Positions 1 through 7,496 of a DNA stretch of 12,999 bases are shown piece by piece. Position numbers and translations under genes: made by a program. Source of the stretch: Muribaculaceae bacterium (GTDB lineage Bacteria; Bacteroidota; Bacteroidia; Bacteroidales; Muribaculaceae); the NCBI GenBank assembly GCA_029052265.1, contig JAIDJJ010000144.1, positions 1 through 12,999 on the forward strand, read 5' to 3'. Numbering within the stretch: the stretch's first letter is position 1; each line of letters begins with the position of its first letter. The notes beneath the pieces were generated by a model. That model did no database searches and had not been told where the DNA came from. It saw only the letters and a list, made by a program, of their open reading frames with translations.

Positions 1-437
1 CCGATAGATAGTTCCTTTCCGAGATCAGAAAGCGCAGAAATGATCTCAATATTGTTTGTCTGTATACCGGCAGCGAGGGCGTTCGACACGAAATAATCAC
101 CAACCAGCACAGCGATATGGTTTCCCCATATGGAATTTACAGTAGCCCTACCTCTGCGCAAAGTTGTTTCGTCCACCACGTCGTCATGAATCAGCGAAGC
201 GTTGTGCAACATCTCCAGAGCCGCTCCGGCATGGAGAACGTGCTCGTTTACGTTGCCAAAGAGCCCGGCGCTGAGAATCACCATGATCGGCCGGATCTGT
301 TTCCCTTTAACCGTGAGATAGTTGGTTACGACCTGATTCATCAGTTCGTTGGAAGTGTTCAACGACCGATGGATGATTGCGTTCATTTCGCGGAGCTCGT
401 TTTCAAGCCTTGTTTGAATTAGATTTAGCTGATCCAT
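1..437 (-). CDS. Trans-polyprenyl diphosphate synthase, N-terminal part (cut by window edge)
   Basis: This is the first 145 codons of an all-alpha (E)-polyprenyl diphosphate synthase, which extends allylic diphosphates with isopentenyl diphosphate in the cytoplasm; in Bacteroidota such enzymes commonly make the menaquinone side chain. Translating the minus strand from the ATG at 437-435 gives MDQLNLIQTRLENELREMNA, then the substrate-binding GKQIRP at residues 45-50, the helix ALEMLHNASLIHDD, and the first aspartate-rich Mg2+ motif DDVVD at residues 85-89 followed by ETTLRRGRATVN. GDYFVSNAL at about 110-118 is also typical. The second DDxxD motif, which would lie near residue 210, is outside the window. 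The reading frame is open to base 1. The product chain length (heptaprenyl, octaprenyl or other) cannot be read from this part, so no symbol is given. It is divergent from polA across a 124-nt gap. Confidence 0.93.
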   Translation of the reverse strand, partial: MDQLNLIQTRLENELREMNAIIHRSLNTSNELMNQVVTNYLTVKGKQIRPIMVILSAGLFGNVNEHVLHAGAALEMLHNASLIHDDVVDETTLRRGRATVNSIWGNHIAVLVGDYFVSNALAAGIQTNNIEIISALSDLGKELSI

Positions 438-486
438 ATCTGAAAAAGAGCGCCTGGGCAACGCGCACAGGCACGCTAATAAAGTG

Positions 487-494
487 CAAAATTA
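487..494 (-). promoter_or_regulatory. Candidate -7 box for the polyprenyl synthase gene
   Basis: On the minus strand these bases read TAATTTTG, an exact match to the Bacteroidota -7 consensus TAnnTTTG. Transcription would start near 480, giving a leader of about 44 nt before the ATG at 437. No TTTG lies 19-21 nt upstream, so the -33 element is missing or weak. The match is short and the region AT-rich, so chance is possible. Confidence 0.38.
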
Positions 495-528
495 ATAAAA
501 TCTCTTCAACAACGATACTCAATAGGGA

Positions 529-536
529 TTAATTTG
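529..536 (+). promoter_or_regulatory. Weak candidate -7 box for polA
   Basis: The plus strand reads TTAATTTG, one mismatch from TAnnTTTG, about 25 nt before the polA ATG at 562. The expected -33 position (about 505-508) reads TTCA, a poor match to TTTG. The rest of the 438-561 gap is AT-rich and shows no other feature. Listed as the best candidate only. Confidence 0.22.
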
Positions 537-561
537 CTAAATTAGCGAAAAATTTGTCGCA

Positions 562-3327
562 ATGAACGAAAAACGCCTGTTCCTTTTAGATGCGTACGCG
601 CTTATTTTTCGCGCTTATTACGCACTTATAAAAATGCCGCGCCTGACACAGGGCGGATTCAACACGTCGGCTATCTTCGGGTTTGTAAACACGCTCGAAG
701 AGGTGATCCGCAAGGAAAATCCAACCCATATGGCAGTATGCTTTGACCCGCACGGACCGACTTTCCGCAGTGAGGCTGACGCTTCATATAAGGCGCAGAG
801 AGAGGCAATGCCTGAAGATATCCGGCAGTCAATCCCTTTTATCAAAGAGATAATCAAGGCTTATAACATACCGATTCTCGAAGTTGACGGATTTGAAGCC
901 GATGATGTCATCGGCACCATGGCAAAGCTCGCGGAGAAAGAGGGATTCACTTCTTATATGATGACTCCCGATAAAGACTTCGGACAGCTGGTAAGTCCCA
1001 ACGTGCTTCAATATAAGCCTGCCTACCGCGGACAGGATTTTGAATTGCGTGGAGAGGAGGAAGTGTGCGCCCGTTATGGCATTAACCGTACATCGCAGGT
1101 GATAGATCTGCTGGCGCTGATGGGCGACAAGGTCGACAATATTCCGGGATGTCCCGGAGTGGGGGAGAAGACAGCTGTCAAACTCATCAATGATTTCGGA
1201 AGTGTGGAGGAACTTCTCTCACGCACCGGAGAATTGAAGGGAGCGTTAAAGAAGAAAATAGAGGATAACGCACAGCAGATACGGGATTCTTATTTTCTTG
1301 CCACTATCCGTACGGATGTTCCGGTAGAAAAGCAGCCGGAAGAGCTTATAAGAAAACCGGAAGACAGGGAAAAGCTTTTCGCCATATTCAATGAGCTGGA
1401 GTTTAAATCGCTGCGCGACCGTGTGGCAAAGCGTCTGGATGCAAATAAGCCGGCAGAGAACAAAGTCTCGCTTCAGCCCTCATTATTTGATTTTGATGCC
1501 GAGGAGGAATCCGAATCAACTGATAACGTCTGTCAGGAAAAAGCATCCTCTCCGGTTGAATGGCAGATAGCCGACTCTGCGGAAAATCTTGACAGACTCC
1601 TACTTAAGACATCCGGGCTTGACAGATGCGGCATATGTTTTGTGGCAGATGGAGAAAACGACATGACGGCTGACATAAAAGGGATTGCAATAGCTGTCTC
1701 GGAAAATGAAGCGGTCTATATTCCGGCATCTTTAACAACGGGAGTTGCCGGTGTCCTTGATGTCTTGACGCGTTCTGACATAAGGAAAGTGACAGCACAG
1801 TCAAAACGTGATTATGTCCTGGCGCACCGTCTGAGAAGTGACTCGGCTCCCGGTCTTGTGAATTATTACGACACATCTCTCGCCCATTATCTTCTTCAGC
1901 CGGAGATGCGGCATTCTACAGATACCTTGTCTTCACTTTATCTCAATTACAACATGATGCCCGAACCGGTATTTGTTGTTAAAAGGGGGGGGCGTAATCA
2001 GCCTTCGTCTGAAGAAGAGATTGCCAACTGGGCTTGCGAACAGGCATGCGTGGTTTTACGTCTGGAGACAATTCTGGAAAAAGAGATAGCTGCAGAAGGG
2101 ATGGCTGATCTCCTGAACAATGTTGAGTTGCCCCTTGCGACAGTGCTGGCAGACATGGAAATTACCGGAGTCAGGATTGATGTAGAGGCTTTGAATGAAG
2201 CCTCCCGGACACTTGATGCAAGGATTGCTGAACTTGAGAAAGAGATATATGAATTGGCAGGAGAGGAATTTAATGTTGGCTCGCCTGCCAAAGTGGGGGA
2301 AATACTGTTTGACAAACTTCAGCTTGACCCAAAAGCCAAAAAGACCAAAACAGGACAATATTCCACAAGTGAGGAAATCCTTGAAAAGGTGGCTGTGAAG
2401 AATCCCATAGTCAACAAGATCCTTGAATACCGGCAGCTGAAGAAACTGCTGTCAACTTATCTCAATGCCCTTCCCGCAGCAATAAACCCGGCTACCGGAA
2501 AGGTACATACGGTCTATAACCAGACAGTCACGGCAACCGGAAGGATATCTTCCTCTTCCCCCAATCTTCAGAACATTCCTGTAAGGGAGGAGCAGGGAAG
2601 AGAGATCAGGAGGGCATTCATACCGGACGAAGGACATCTGTTCCTTTCAGCAGACTATTCTCAGATAGAGTTGCGTCTGGTGGCTGATTTCGCTTCAGAT
2701 GAAACCATGATAGATGCCTTCCGCAATGGAGACGACATCCATGCGATAACGGCTGCCAAGATATATCATAAGAATATCGATGAGGTCACACCTGATGAGC
2801 GGCGTCATGCAAAGACAGCCAATTTCGGTATACTGTATGGAATCTCTGCATTCGGGCTCTCTTCACGGCTGAGCATTCCGAGAGCTGATGCAAAGCAGCT
2901 TATCGACAATTATTTCGAAACATTCCCAACTATCCATAAATATATGAGCGATTCCGTGGAACTTGCCCGTGAACATGGATATGTGGTGACTAAAATGGGG
3001 AGAAAACGCCGTCTGCCTGACATCAACAGCAAGAATCCTGTAGTCAGGGGGTATGCCGAACGCAATGCCGTCAATGCCCCGATACAGGGGAGCGCCGCGG
3101 ATATCATAAAGGTAGCGATGGTCGACATATATGGAAAGATGCTTGAAAAAGGGATGAAATCCAAGATGATCATGCAGGTGCATGATGAATTGAACTTCGA
3201 TGTAGTCCCTGAAGAACTTCCGGAGCTTCAGAAAATAGTCACGGAAGGTATGGAGGGTGCCTATAAAGGGAAAGTGACCCTTACGGCATCATTCGGTGTA
3301 GCGGAAAATTGGCTTAATGCACATTAA
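562..3327 (+). CDS. polA: DNA polymerase I with degenerate proofreading domain
   Basis: Pol I removes RNA primers and fills gaps in replication and repair. The 921 aa match the usual family length. Residues 1-290 form the 5' nuclease, with LFLLDAYALIFRAYYAL, FEADDVIGT (111-119), TPDKDFGQLV (135-144) and ALMGDKVDNIPGCPGVGEKT, the acidic and helix-hairpin-helix motifs. Residues 295-335 are an acidic linker. Residues about 335-510 are the 3'-5' exonuclease fold, but key residues are altered: motif II reads KVTAQSKRD (409-417) where Asn is expected at Q413, and motif III reads WACEQA (490-495) where the family has YxxxD. The polymerase is intact: motif A DYSQIELR (698-705), O-helix RRHAKTANFGILYG with K751, F755 and Y759, and motif C VHDEL (873-877). 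F755 corresponds to Phe762 of E. coli Pol I. A run of eight G sits at 1985-1992. The gene converges on the regulator gene and ends 8 nt before a shared hairpin. Confidence 0.98.
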   Translation: MNEKRLFLLDAYALIFRAYYALIKMPRLTQGGFNTSAIFGFVNTLEEVIRKENPTHMAVCFDPHGPTFRSEADASYKAQREAMPEDIRQSIPFIKEIIKAYNIPILEVDGFEADDVIGTMAKLAEKEGFTSYMMTPDKDFGQLVSPNVLQYKPAYRGQDFELRGEEEVCARYGINRTSQVIDLLALMGDKVDNIPGCPGVGEKTAVKLINDFGSVEELLSRTGELKGALKKKIEDNAQQIRDSYFLATIRTDVPVEKQPEELIRKPEDREKLFAIFNELEFKSLRDRVAKRLDANKPAENKVSLQPSLFDFDAEEESESTDNVCQEKASSPVEWQIADSAENLDRLLLKTSGLDRCGICFVADGENDMTADIKGIAIAVSENEAVYIPASLTTGVAGVLDVLTRSDIRKVTAQSKRDYVLAHRLRSDSAPGLVNYYDTSLAHYLLQPEMRHSTDTLSSLYLNYNMMPEPVFVVKRGGRNQPSSEEEIANWACEQACVVLRLETILEKEIAAEGMADLLNNVELPLATVLADMEITGVRIDVEALNEASRTLDARIAELEKEIYELAGEEFNVGSPAKVGEILFDKLQLDPKAKKTKTGQYSTSEEILEKVAVKNPIVNKILEYRQLKKLLSTYLNALPAAINPATGKVHTVYNQTVTATGRISSSSPNLQNIPVREEQGREIRRAFIPDEGHLFLSADYSQIELRLVADFASDETMIDAFRNGDDIHAITAAKIYHKNIDEVTPDERRHAKTANFGILYGISAFGLSSRLSIPRADAKQLIDNYFETFPTIHKYMSDSVELAREHGYVVTKMGRKRRLPDINSKNPVVRGYAERNAVNAPIQGSAADIIKVAMVDIYGKMLEKGMKSKMIMQVHDELNFDVVPEELPELQKIVTEGMEGAYKGKVTLTASFGVAENWLNAH

Positions 3328-3335
3328 ATACGTCC

Positions 3336-3389
3336 TGACAAACAATGCGCCTTACCTTTTGGATAAAAGGTAAGGCGCATTGTTTGTCA
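3336..3389. terminator. Perfect 25-bp hairpin between convergent genes (bidirectional terminator)
   Basis: Bases 3336-3360 (TGACAAACAATGCGCC, then TTACCTTTT) are the exact reverse complement of 3365-3389, with loop GGAT. It starts 8 nt after the polA stop. The last three bases of its right arm (3387-3389) are the TGA stop of the minus-strand regulator gene, so one structure serves both transcripts. On the plus strand the bases after it (ATTGTTTATAG) are moderately U-rich; on the minus strand there is no clear T tract. Confidence 0.82.
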
Positions 3390-6300
3390 ATTGTTTATAG
3401 ATGATTTGTAATCTGTCGGTTTCATTCCGAACTGCTCTTGAAAATAGCGTGCGAAATGAGAACGGGACACGAATCCCACGCTATAACAAGCTTCATTTAT
3501 CAGAAACCCTTCTTCCCTTATAAGGCGGGCAGCCTCGTTGAGCCGGATACGTTTTATAAGGGCATTGGGAGTCATTTCTGCCACAGCCTTAAGTTTAGAG
3601 AAAAGACCTGTTCTGGAAATGCCTATTTCCTGAGCCAGGACATCGACACTGAAATCGGGATCAGACAGATGATTCAGGACGATTTCTTCAATTTTTTTCA
3701 AAAATTCATTGTCGATCCGGGAGTTGGGTACCAGCTCATTTGTATTTACAGACGGATTGTTGCCGAATTTAAGCCGCAGTTGCCGGCGAATAGCAAGAAT
3801 CCCTTTCACCTGAGCCTTAAGCACATCGGCAGAGAATGGTTTGCTGACATAAAGGTCTGCGCCATTCTCAAATCCGTCGATATAGTCACCGGGTTCTACC
3901 TTTGCAGTGAGCAGCACTACCGGTATATGGCTTGTGGTCAGATTGCTTTTTACCTTGCTGCAAAGTTCTATACCGTTCATTTCCGGCATCATCACATCGC
4001 TTACGATGATATCATATGGATTTTCTGATAATACCTGTAAAGCAATTTTACCGTTCGACGCACAAGTCACCTCATATTCTTGTGAAAAAATAGTCCTCAG
4101 AAAGTTGAGCAGTTCATTATTGTCTTCCACGAGAAGTATTCTTTCTTTATCCGGCGTGCTTGGTTCTTCAGGGACCTCTTTAAATCCTTCGAAGATACCG
4201 GCTGTCGGTCTTTCAACAATAGAAATGTCGGATTGAGCCTTGTCAAGACTGACAGTAAAAGCGGACCCTCTTCCGGGAGTGCTGTCAAGTTTCAGGCGTC
4301 CATGCATGAGCTCGATATACTTTTTCACAAGAAGAAGACCAATCCCGGTCCCGATGTTGTCATGAGGGCGTGTCCCCTCCACTTGATAGAATGGAGCGAA
4401 TATCTTATCCTGTTCCTCTTTCTCGATGCCACTTCCATTGTCTGCCACGGTTATGGAATAAGAGTTGTTTTCGTCCTCCCGAAGATCGATCCATATATGG
4501 TCGCCTGTGAATTTGAGGGCATTTGAGAGAAGATTGTCCACGACATGCTGCAACGCGTCAGAATCAGCGGTTGCCACGCATTCATGCTCAGGGGTGTTTA
4601 CCACGACATTTACCCCCTTTGCTTTAGCCATCGGCAAAAATTTATCTGTTGTCTCGCAAACTAATGCACGCAGGTCGGTGGGCTGAAGATTCACATTCAC
4701 GCATCCGGATTCCATTTTCCTGAAGTCCATCAGCCTGTTGACGAGGCTGAGGAGTCTTTGTCCGTTGCGTGCTATGACGTTAAGGGTGGGAAGCTCGTCG
4801 CTGACTGTCTTTTTAGACTTCATGACCGTTTCGAGAGGGGTAAGGATCAACGTCAAAGGGGTGCGAATCTCGTGAACCATATGAGTAAAAAACTCAATTT
4901 TGCTTTGGTATAGTTCCTTGTCTTTACGCGCCGTCATCATTTGTAATTCTTCTTTCTGCTTTTTCTTCAGTCTGAAATAGAAAAAGAAAAGCAAGGCGAT
5001 AAAGATTGCGGCGTAGACCGTCAGCATCGGGACGGAAAGCCACCAGGGGGGCAATACTTCAATCGGAAAAGACAGAGAGTTTTCATTCCAGCCTCCCGCT
5101 CCGTCTGAAGCTTTTACAAAGAAACGGTATTTTCCCGGAGGAAGGTTGGTATAGCTCACATGTCCGTCTGCGGGACCATCATTCCAATCCGGATCAAATC
5201 CGTCAAGCTTATATAAAAAATTATTTTGGGCAGGATTAGTATAGCTGAGCACCGCAACAGACAGGCTCAAAATAGAATGTTCATGATTTAAAGTCAGATG
5301 ATCAGAATATGCAAGAGAACAAGACAGAGGCGACCCTTCTGAATCTACTTCGGCACGACGGTTGAAAAGGGATAAGTCTGTTAATATGACCTTCGGATTT
5401 CTTGAATTGAATTCCACGTCAGAAGGATTAAACTCATTAAACCCTTTAATGCCGCCAAGCAGTATGGTACCGTCATCGAGACGTATCCCTGAATTTGGTA
5501 GAAAAAGATTATCCTGTAAGCCCGACAGCCGGTCGAATGTCCGGATCTTTCCTGACTCCGGATGATAGCAATAAAGACCGTTGCTTGTAGTGATCCAAAG
5601 ATTTTCTCCTTCGGGAATTATTTTATTGACAACCCGTATAGAGGAAGGGAGAGGTTCCTGATAAAAACGTTCCTGTTCAGGATCAAACCTGAACAATCCC
5701 CATCCGTCAGTCCCGAACCACAGTTTCCCGTCAGGATCTTCCGCACCGGTTATGATTTTATATGTCGGAAGTCCATATTCTTTACCGGACTTGTCATCAG
5801 GAGTCGTGAACTGTTTCCATTCCCCGCTTACAGGATTAAGCCGATAGAGTCCCTGGTTCAATGAGCAGGCATAAAGAAATCCCTTCCGGTCTTCAAATAT
5901 ATATTCCACATCCGCGTGGTTGAGATCAAAGATCCGTTCGAAATCACCTGAATCTTTACGGTAACGGTTAAGTCCTTTTGTAGTGCCGATCCATATCATG
6001 TCCCGGCTGTCTTTAAAAATTGCATAAATGCTTGAAGAATATAGGGATCCCGGTTCTTGTCCGCCCTTATGATTACTGAATGTGCGGGTAGAAATATCAA
6101 GGATGTCAAGCCCTCCCATATACATTCCGACAAATAGTTTGTTGCCATCCTGTAATAATGCATGGATATTATGGTATGTCAGCCCCCTCTTGGAAGAATT
6201 GCTGAAACTTTTAAAAGAATTGTCCGTGCGGTTCCATAAGAAAAAACCGGCATCGTCCGATCCTATCCAGACATTATTGTGGTCGGCTTCAGCAAATACG

Positions 6301-7340
6301 GAAACAATCCTTGCCGGCAATGTGGAATTTAGGTTGCTGTGGTGTGAAAATATGCGGAAAAAGGGGGGGATATAATTGACACCCCCGAAATAGGATCCTA
6401 TCCATAACCCGTTTTCATTATCAATAAACAGGGAATGGAGATAATTGTCATTCAGATTGTCGGGGACGCTCAGATTTGCTTTATGAGTTATGGTTTCCCC
6501 TGTCGCTATATTATATTTTGTGAGACCTTCATCGGAAGCAAAAAGAAGATATCCGGGTTCATGCTCCACAATCTGGCGTATCTGAAAAACTTTGTTGTTC
6601 TCAGGGATGAGGAGGTGTTCCCATTTTTCGTTTCTTCTGTCGAATCGGTATAGCCCGTGTTCACTGCCTATCCAGAAGTTGTTAAAGCTGTCTTCAAAAA
6701 TGGAAATTGTGCCGGTGGGAGATGAATTTACGGGTACAAAATTATTCCCGTTCTCATTGAATCGGCTCAGCCCTTTTTCCGGGCTTGCCACCCATATTGT
6801 CCCGTTGCTGTCTTCAGCGATATGTGAGATGATATCAGAGTTTATTCTGCCAATTGCCACATAATGATGTATTTCTTCCGATTCCTTATCAATCCTGAAT
6901 ATCCCCTGCCCTGATGTCGATATCCATGTGCGTCCTTTATGATCGAAAATTATATCACTTACGGGAGACATTATCTTAAACCCTTCCTGATATATGGGCG
7001 GATCCATGAATTTTTCTTTCCTGAGGTCGAAAATGGCAAGACCCATCTCGCTCCCTATCCAGAGTTTATCGTCAGAATCTTCCCTGATCGTATAAATCAC
7101 CTGTCCGAGAGTTTTAATTTTCGGATCTCTCCATACCGAGATGTTGTTTCCGTCATAGCAATGCAACCCGTCGATAGTGCCAAACCACATTCTGCCGAGA
7201 TTGTCTTGCGTGATGCTGTAGACCGCGTTTGAAGACAGACCGTCATTAATGGTGAGATGACGGACATGCCTGTCGTGGGCGGATGCAAATTGCAGATAGG
7301 ATAATATTATAAATGCCAGTACAGTAAGCCGATTGATCAT
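3387..7340 (-). CDS. Hybrid two-component system regulator (sensor kinase, receiver, AraC in one protein)
   Basis: A Bacteroidota HTCS: the periplasmic sensor binds a glycan fragment and the cytoplasmic AraC domain activates carbohydrate-use genes. Numbering is from the ATG at 7340 (1317 aa). Signal peptide MINRLTVLAFIILSYLQFAS (1-20). About 14 propeller repeats of the form WIGT...GLxRFD run from about 49 to 638, suggesting two seven-bladed propellers. A Y_Y_Y domain spans about 696-763, and one membrane helix lies at about 766-789. The kinase has H-box HEIRTP with H823, N940 (DNLLSNALKF), DNGSG (967-971) and GTGIGL (997-1002). The receiver (about 1066-1183) has the acidic pair E1072/D1073, phospho-acceptor D1115 (SDVMMP) and K1167. 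The C-terminal AraC helix-turn-helix pair is about 1216-1314. The frame is open upstream to an ATG at 7466, but that codon lies in a terminator and upstream of the promoter, so 7340 is preferred. The likely targets are the three enzyme genes directly upstream. Confidence 0.96.
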   Translation of the reverse strand: MINRLTVLAFIILSYLQFASAHDRHVRHLTINDGLSSNAVYSITQDNLGRMWFGTIDGLHCYDGNNISVWRDPKIKTLGQVIYTIREDSDDKLWIGSEMGLAIFDLRKEKFMDPPIYQEGFKIMSPVSDIIFDHKGRTWISTSGQGIFRIDKESEEIHHYVAIGRINSDIISHIAEDSNGTIWVASPEKGLSRFNENGNNFVPVNSSPTGTISIFEDSFNNFWIGSEHGLYRFDRRNEKWEHLLIPENNKVFQIRQIVEHEPGYLLFASDEGLTKYNIATGETITHKANLSVPDNLNDNYLHSLFIDNENGLWIGSYFGGVNYIPPFFRIFSHHSNLNSTLPARIVSVFAEADHNNVWIGSDDAGFFLWNRTDNSFKSFSNSSKRGLTYHNIHALLQDGNKLFVGMYMGGLDILDISTRTFSNHKGGQEPGSLYSSSIYAIFKDSRDMIWIGTTKGLNRYRKDSGDFERIFDLNHADVEYIFEDRKGFLYACSLNQGLYRLNPVSGEWKQFTTPDDKSGKEYGLPTYKIITGAEDPDGKLWFGTDGWGLFRFDPEQERFYQEPLPSSIRVVNKIIPEGENLWITTSNGLYCYHPESGKIRTFDRLSGLQDNLFLPNSGIRLDDGTILLGGIKGFNEFNPSDVEFNSRNPKVILTDLSLFNRRAEVDSEGSPLSCSLAYSDHLTLNHEHSILSLSVAVLSYTNPAQNNFLYKLDGFDPDWNDGPADGHVSYTNLPPGKYRFFVKASDGAGGWNENSLSFPIEVLPPWWLSVPMLTVYAAIFIALLFFFYFRLKKKQKEELQMMTARKDKELYQSKIEFFTHMVHEIRTPLTLILTPLETVMKSKKTVSDELPTLNVIARNGQRLLSLVNRLMDFRKMESGCVNVNLQPTDLRALVCETTDKFLPMAKAKGVNVVVNTPEHECVATADSDALQHVVDNLLSNALKFTGDHIWIDLREDENNSYSITVADNGSGIEKEEQDKIFAPFYQVEGTRPHDNIGTGIGLLLVKKYIELMHGRLKLDSTPGRGSAFTVSLDKAQSDISIVERPTAGIFEGFKEVPEEPSTPDKERILLVEDNNELLNFLRTIFSQEYEVTCASNGKIALQVLSENPYDIIVSDVMMPEMNGIELCSKVKSNLTTSHIPVVLLTAKVEPGDYIDGFENGADLYVSKPFSADVLKAQVKGILAIRRQLRLKFGNNPSVNTNELVPNSRIDNEFLKKIEEIVLNHLSDPDFSVDVLAQEIGISRTGLFSKLKAVAEMTPNALIKRIRLNEAARLIREEGFLINEACYSVGFVSRSHFARYFQEQFGMKPTDYKSSINN

Positions 7341-7399
7341 ATAGTCAGGTATAGTAGAACAGTTTAAGGTTGAAAAGAAAGATACGGTTACAATCGATG

Positions 7400-7431
7400 C
7401 AAAGTTAATACATAAATTTATAGTGAGCAAA
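7400..7431 (-). promoter_or_regulatory. Bacteroidota-type promoter of the regulator gene
   Basis: On the minus strand, TTTG (7431-7428) is followed by exactly 20 nt and then TAACTTTG (7407-7400), a full match to TTTG-N19-21-TAnnTTTG. Transcription would start near 7393, leaving a leader of about 53 nt before the ATG at 7340. The -33 box is formed by the last four bases of the hairpin that ends the upstream operon. This promoter decides the start of the regulator, because the ATG at 7466 lies upstream of it. Confidence 0.78.
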
Positions 7432-7474
7432 ATCAATGCGGAGAATATTTCAAATATTCTCCGCATTGATTTTG
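7428..7474 (-). terminator. 47-nt perfect palindrome ending the enzyme operon
   Basis: Bases 7428-7450 and 7452-7474 are exact reverse complements around a single central base (7451); realistically this is a stem of about 21 bp with a loop of about five bases. It begins 22 nt after the stop of the 486-aa gene. The outer stem has an A run on one side and a T run on the other (CAAAATCAATGCGGAG pairing with CTCCGCATTGATTTTG), the form expected of a factor-independent terminator. The regulator promoter starts in its trailing edge. Confidence 0.8.
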
Positions 7475-7496
7475 ATTCGTTGTAAAAAAGAAAAGG

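Noticed and set aside
117..422. Plus-strand open frame of 101 codons at the left end.
   Set aside because: It is the complement of the polyprenyl synthase coding region, whose DDxxD motif lies on the minus strand.
3438..4028. Plus-strand open frame of 196 codons opposite the receiver and AraC part of the regulator.
   Set aside because: The other strand encodes conserved receiver and helix-turn-helix motifs; the antisense product shows no family signature.
6358..6369. C7T5 run in the regulator gene (seen as A5G7 on the plus strand), a possible phase-variation tract.
   Set aside because: It encodes Ile-Pro-Pro-Phe-Phe at the repeat boundary between the propellers, a segment commonly conserved in these regulators, so protein constraint explains it. 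The frame is intact.
7341..7466. N-terminal 42-codon extension of the regulator starting at 7466.
   Set aside because: The codon lies in the terminator palindrome and upstream of an exact promoter; the signal peptide begins at 7340.
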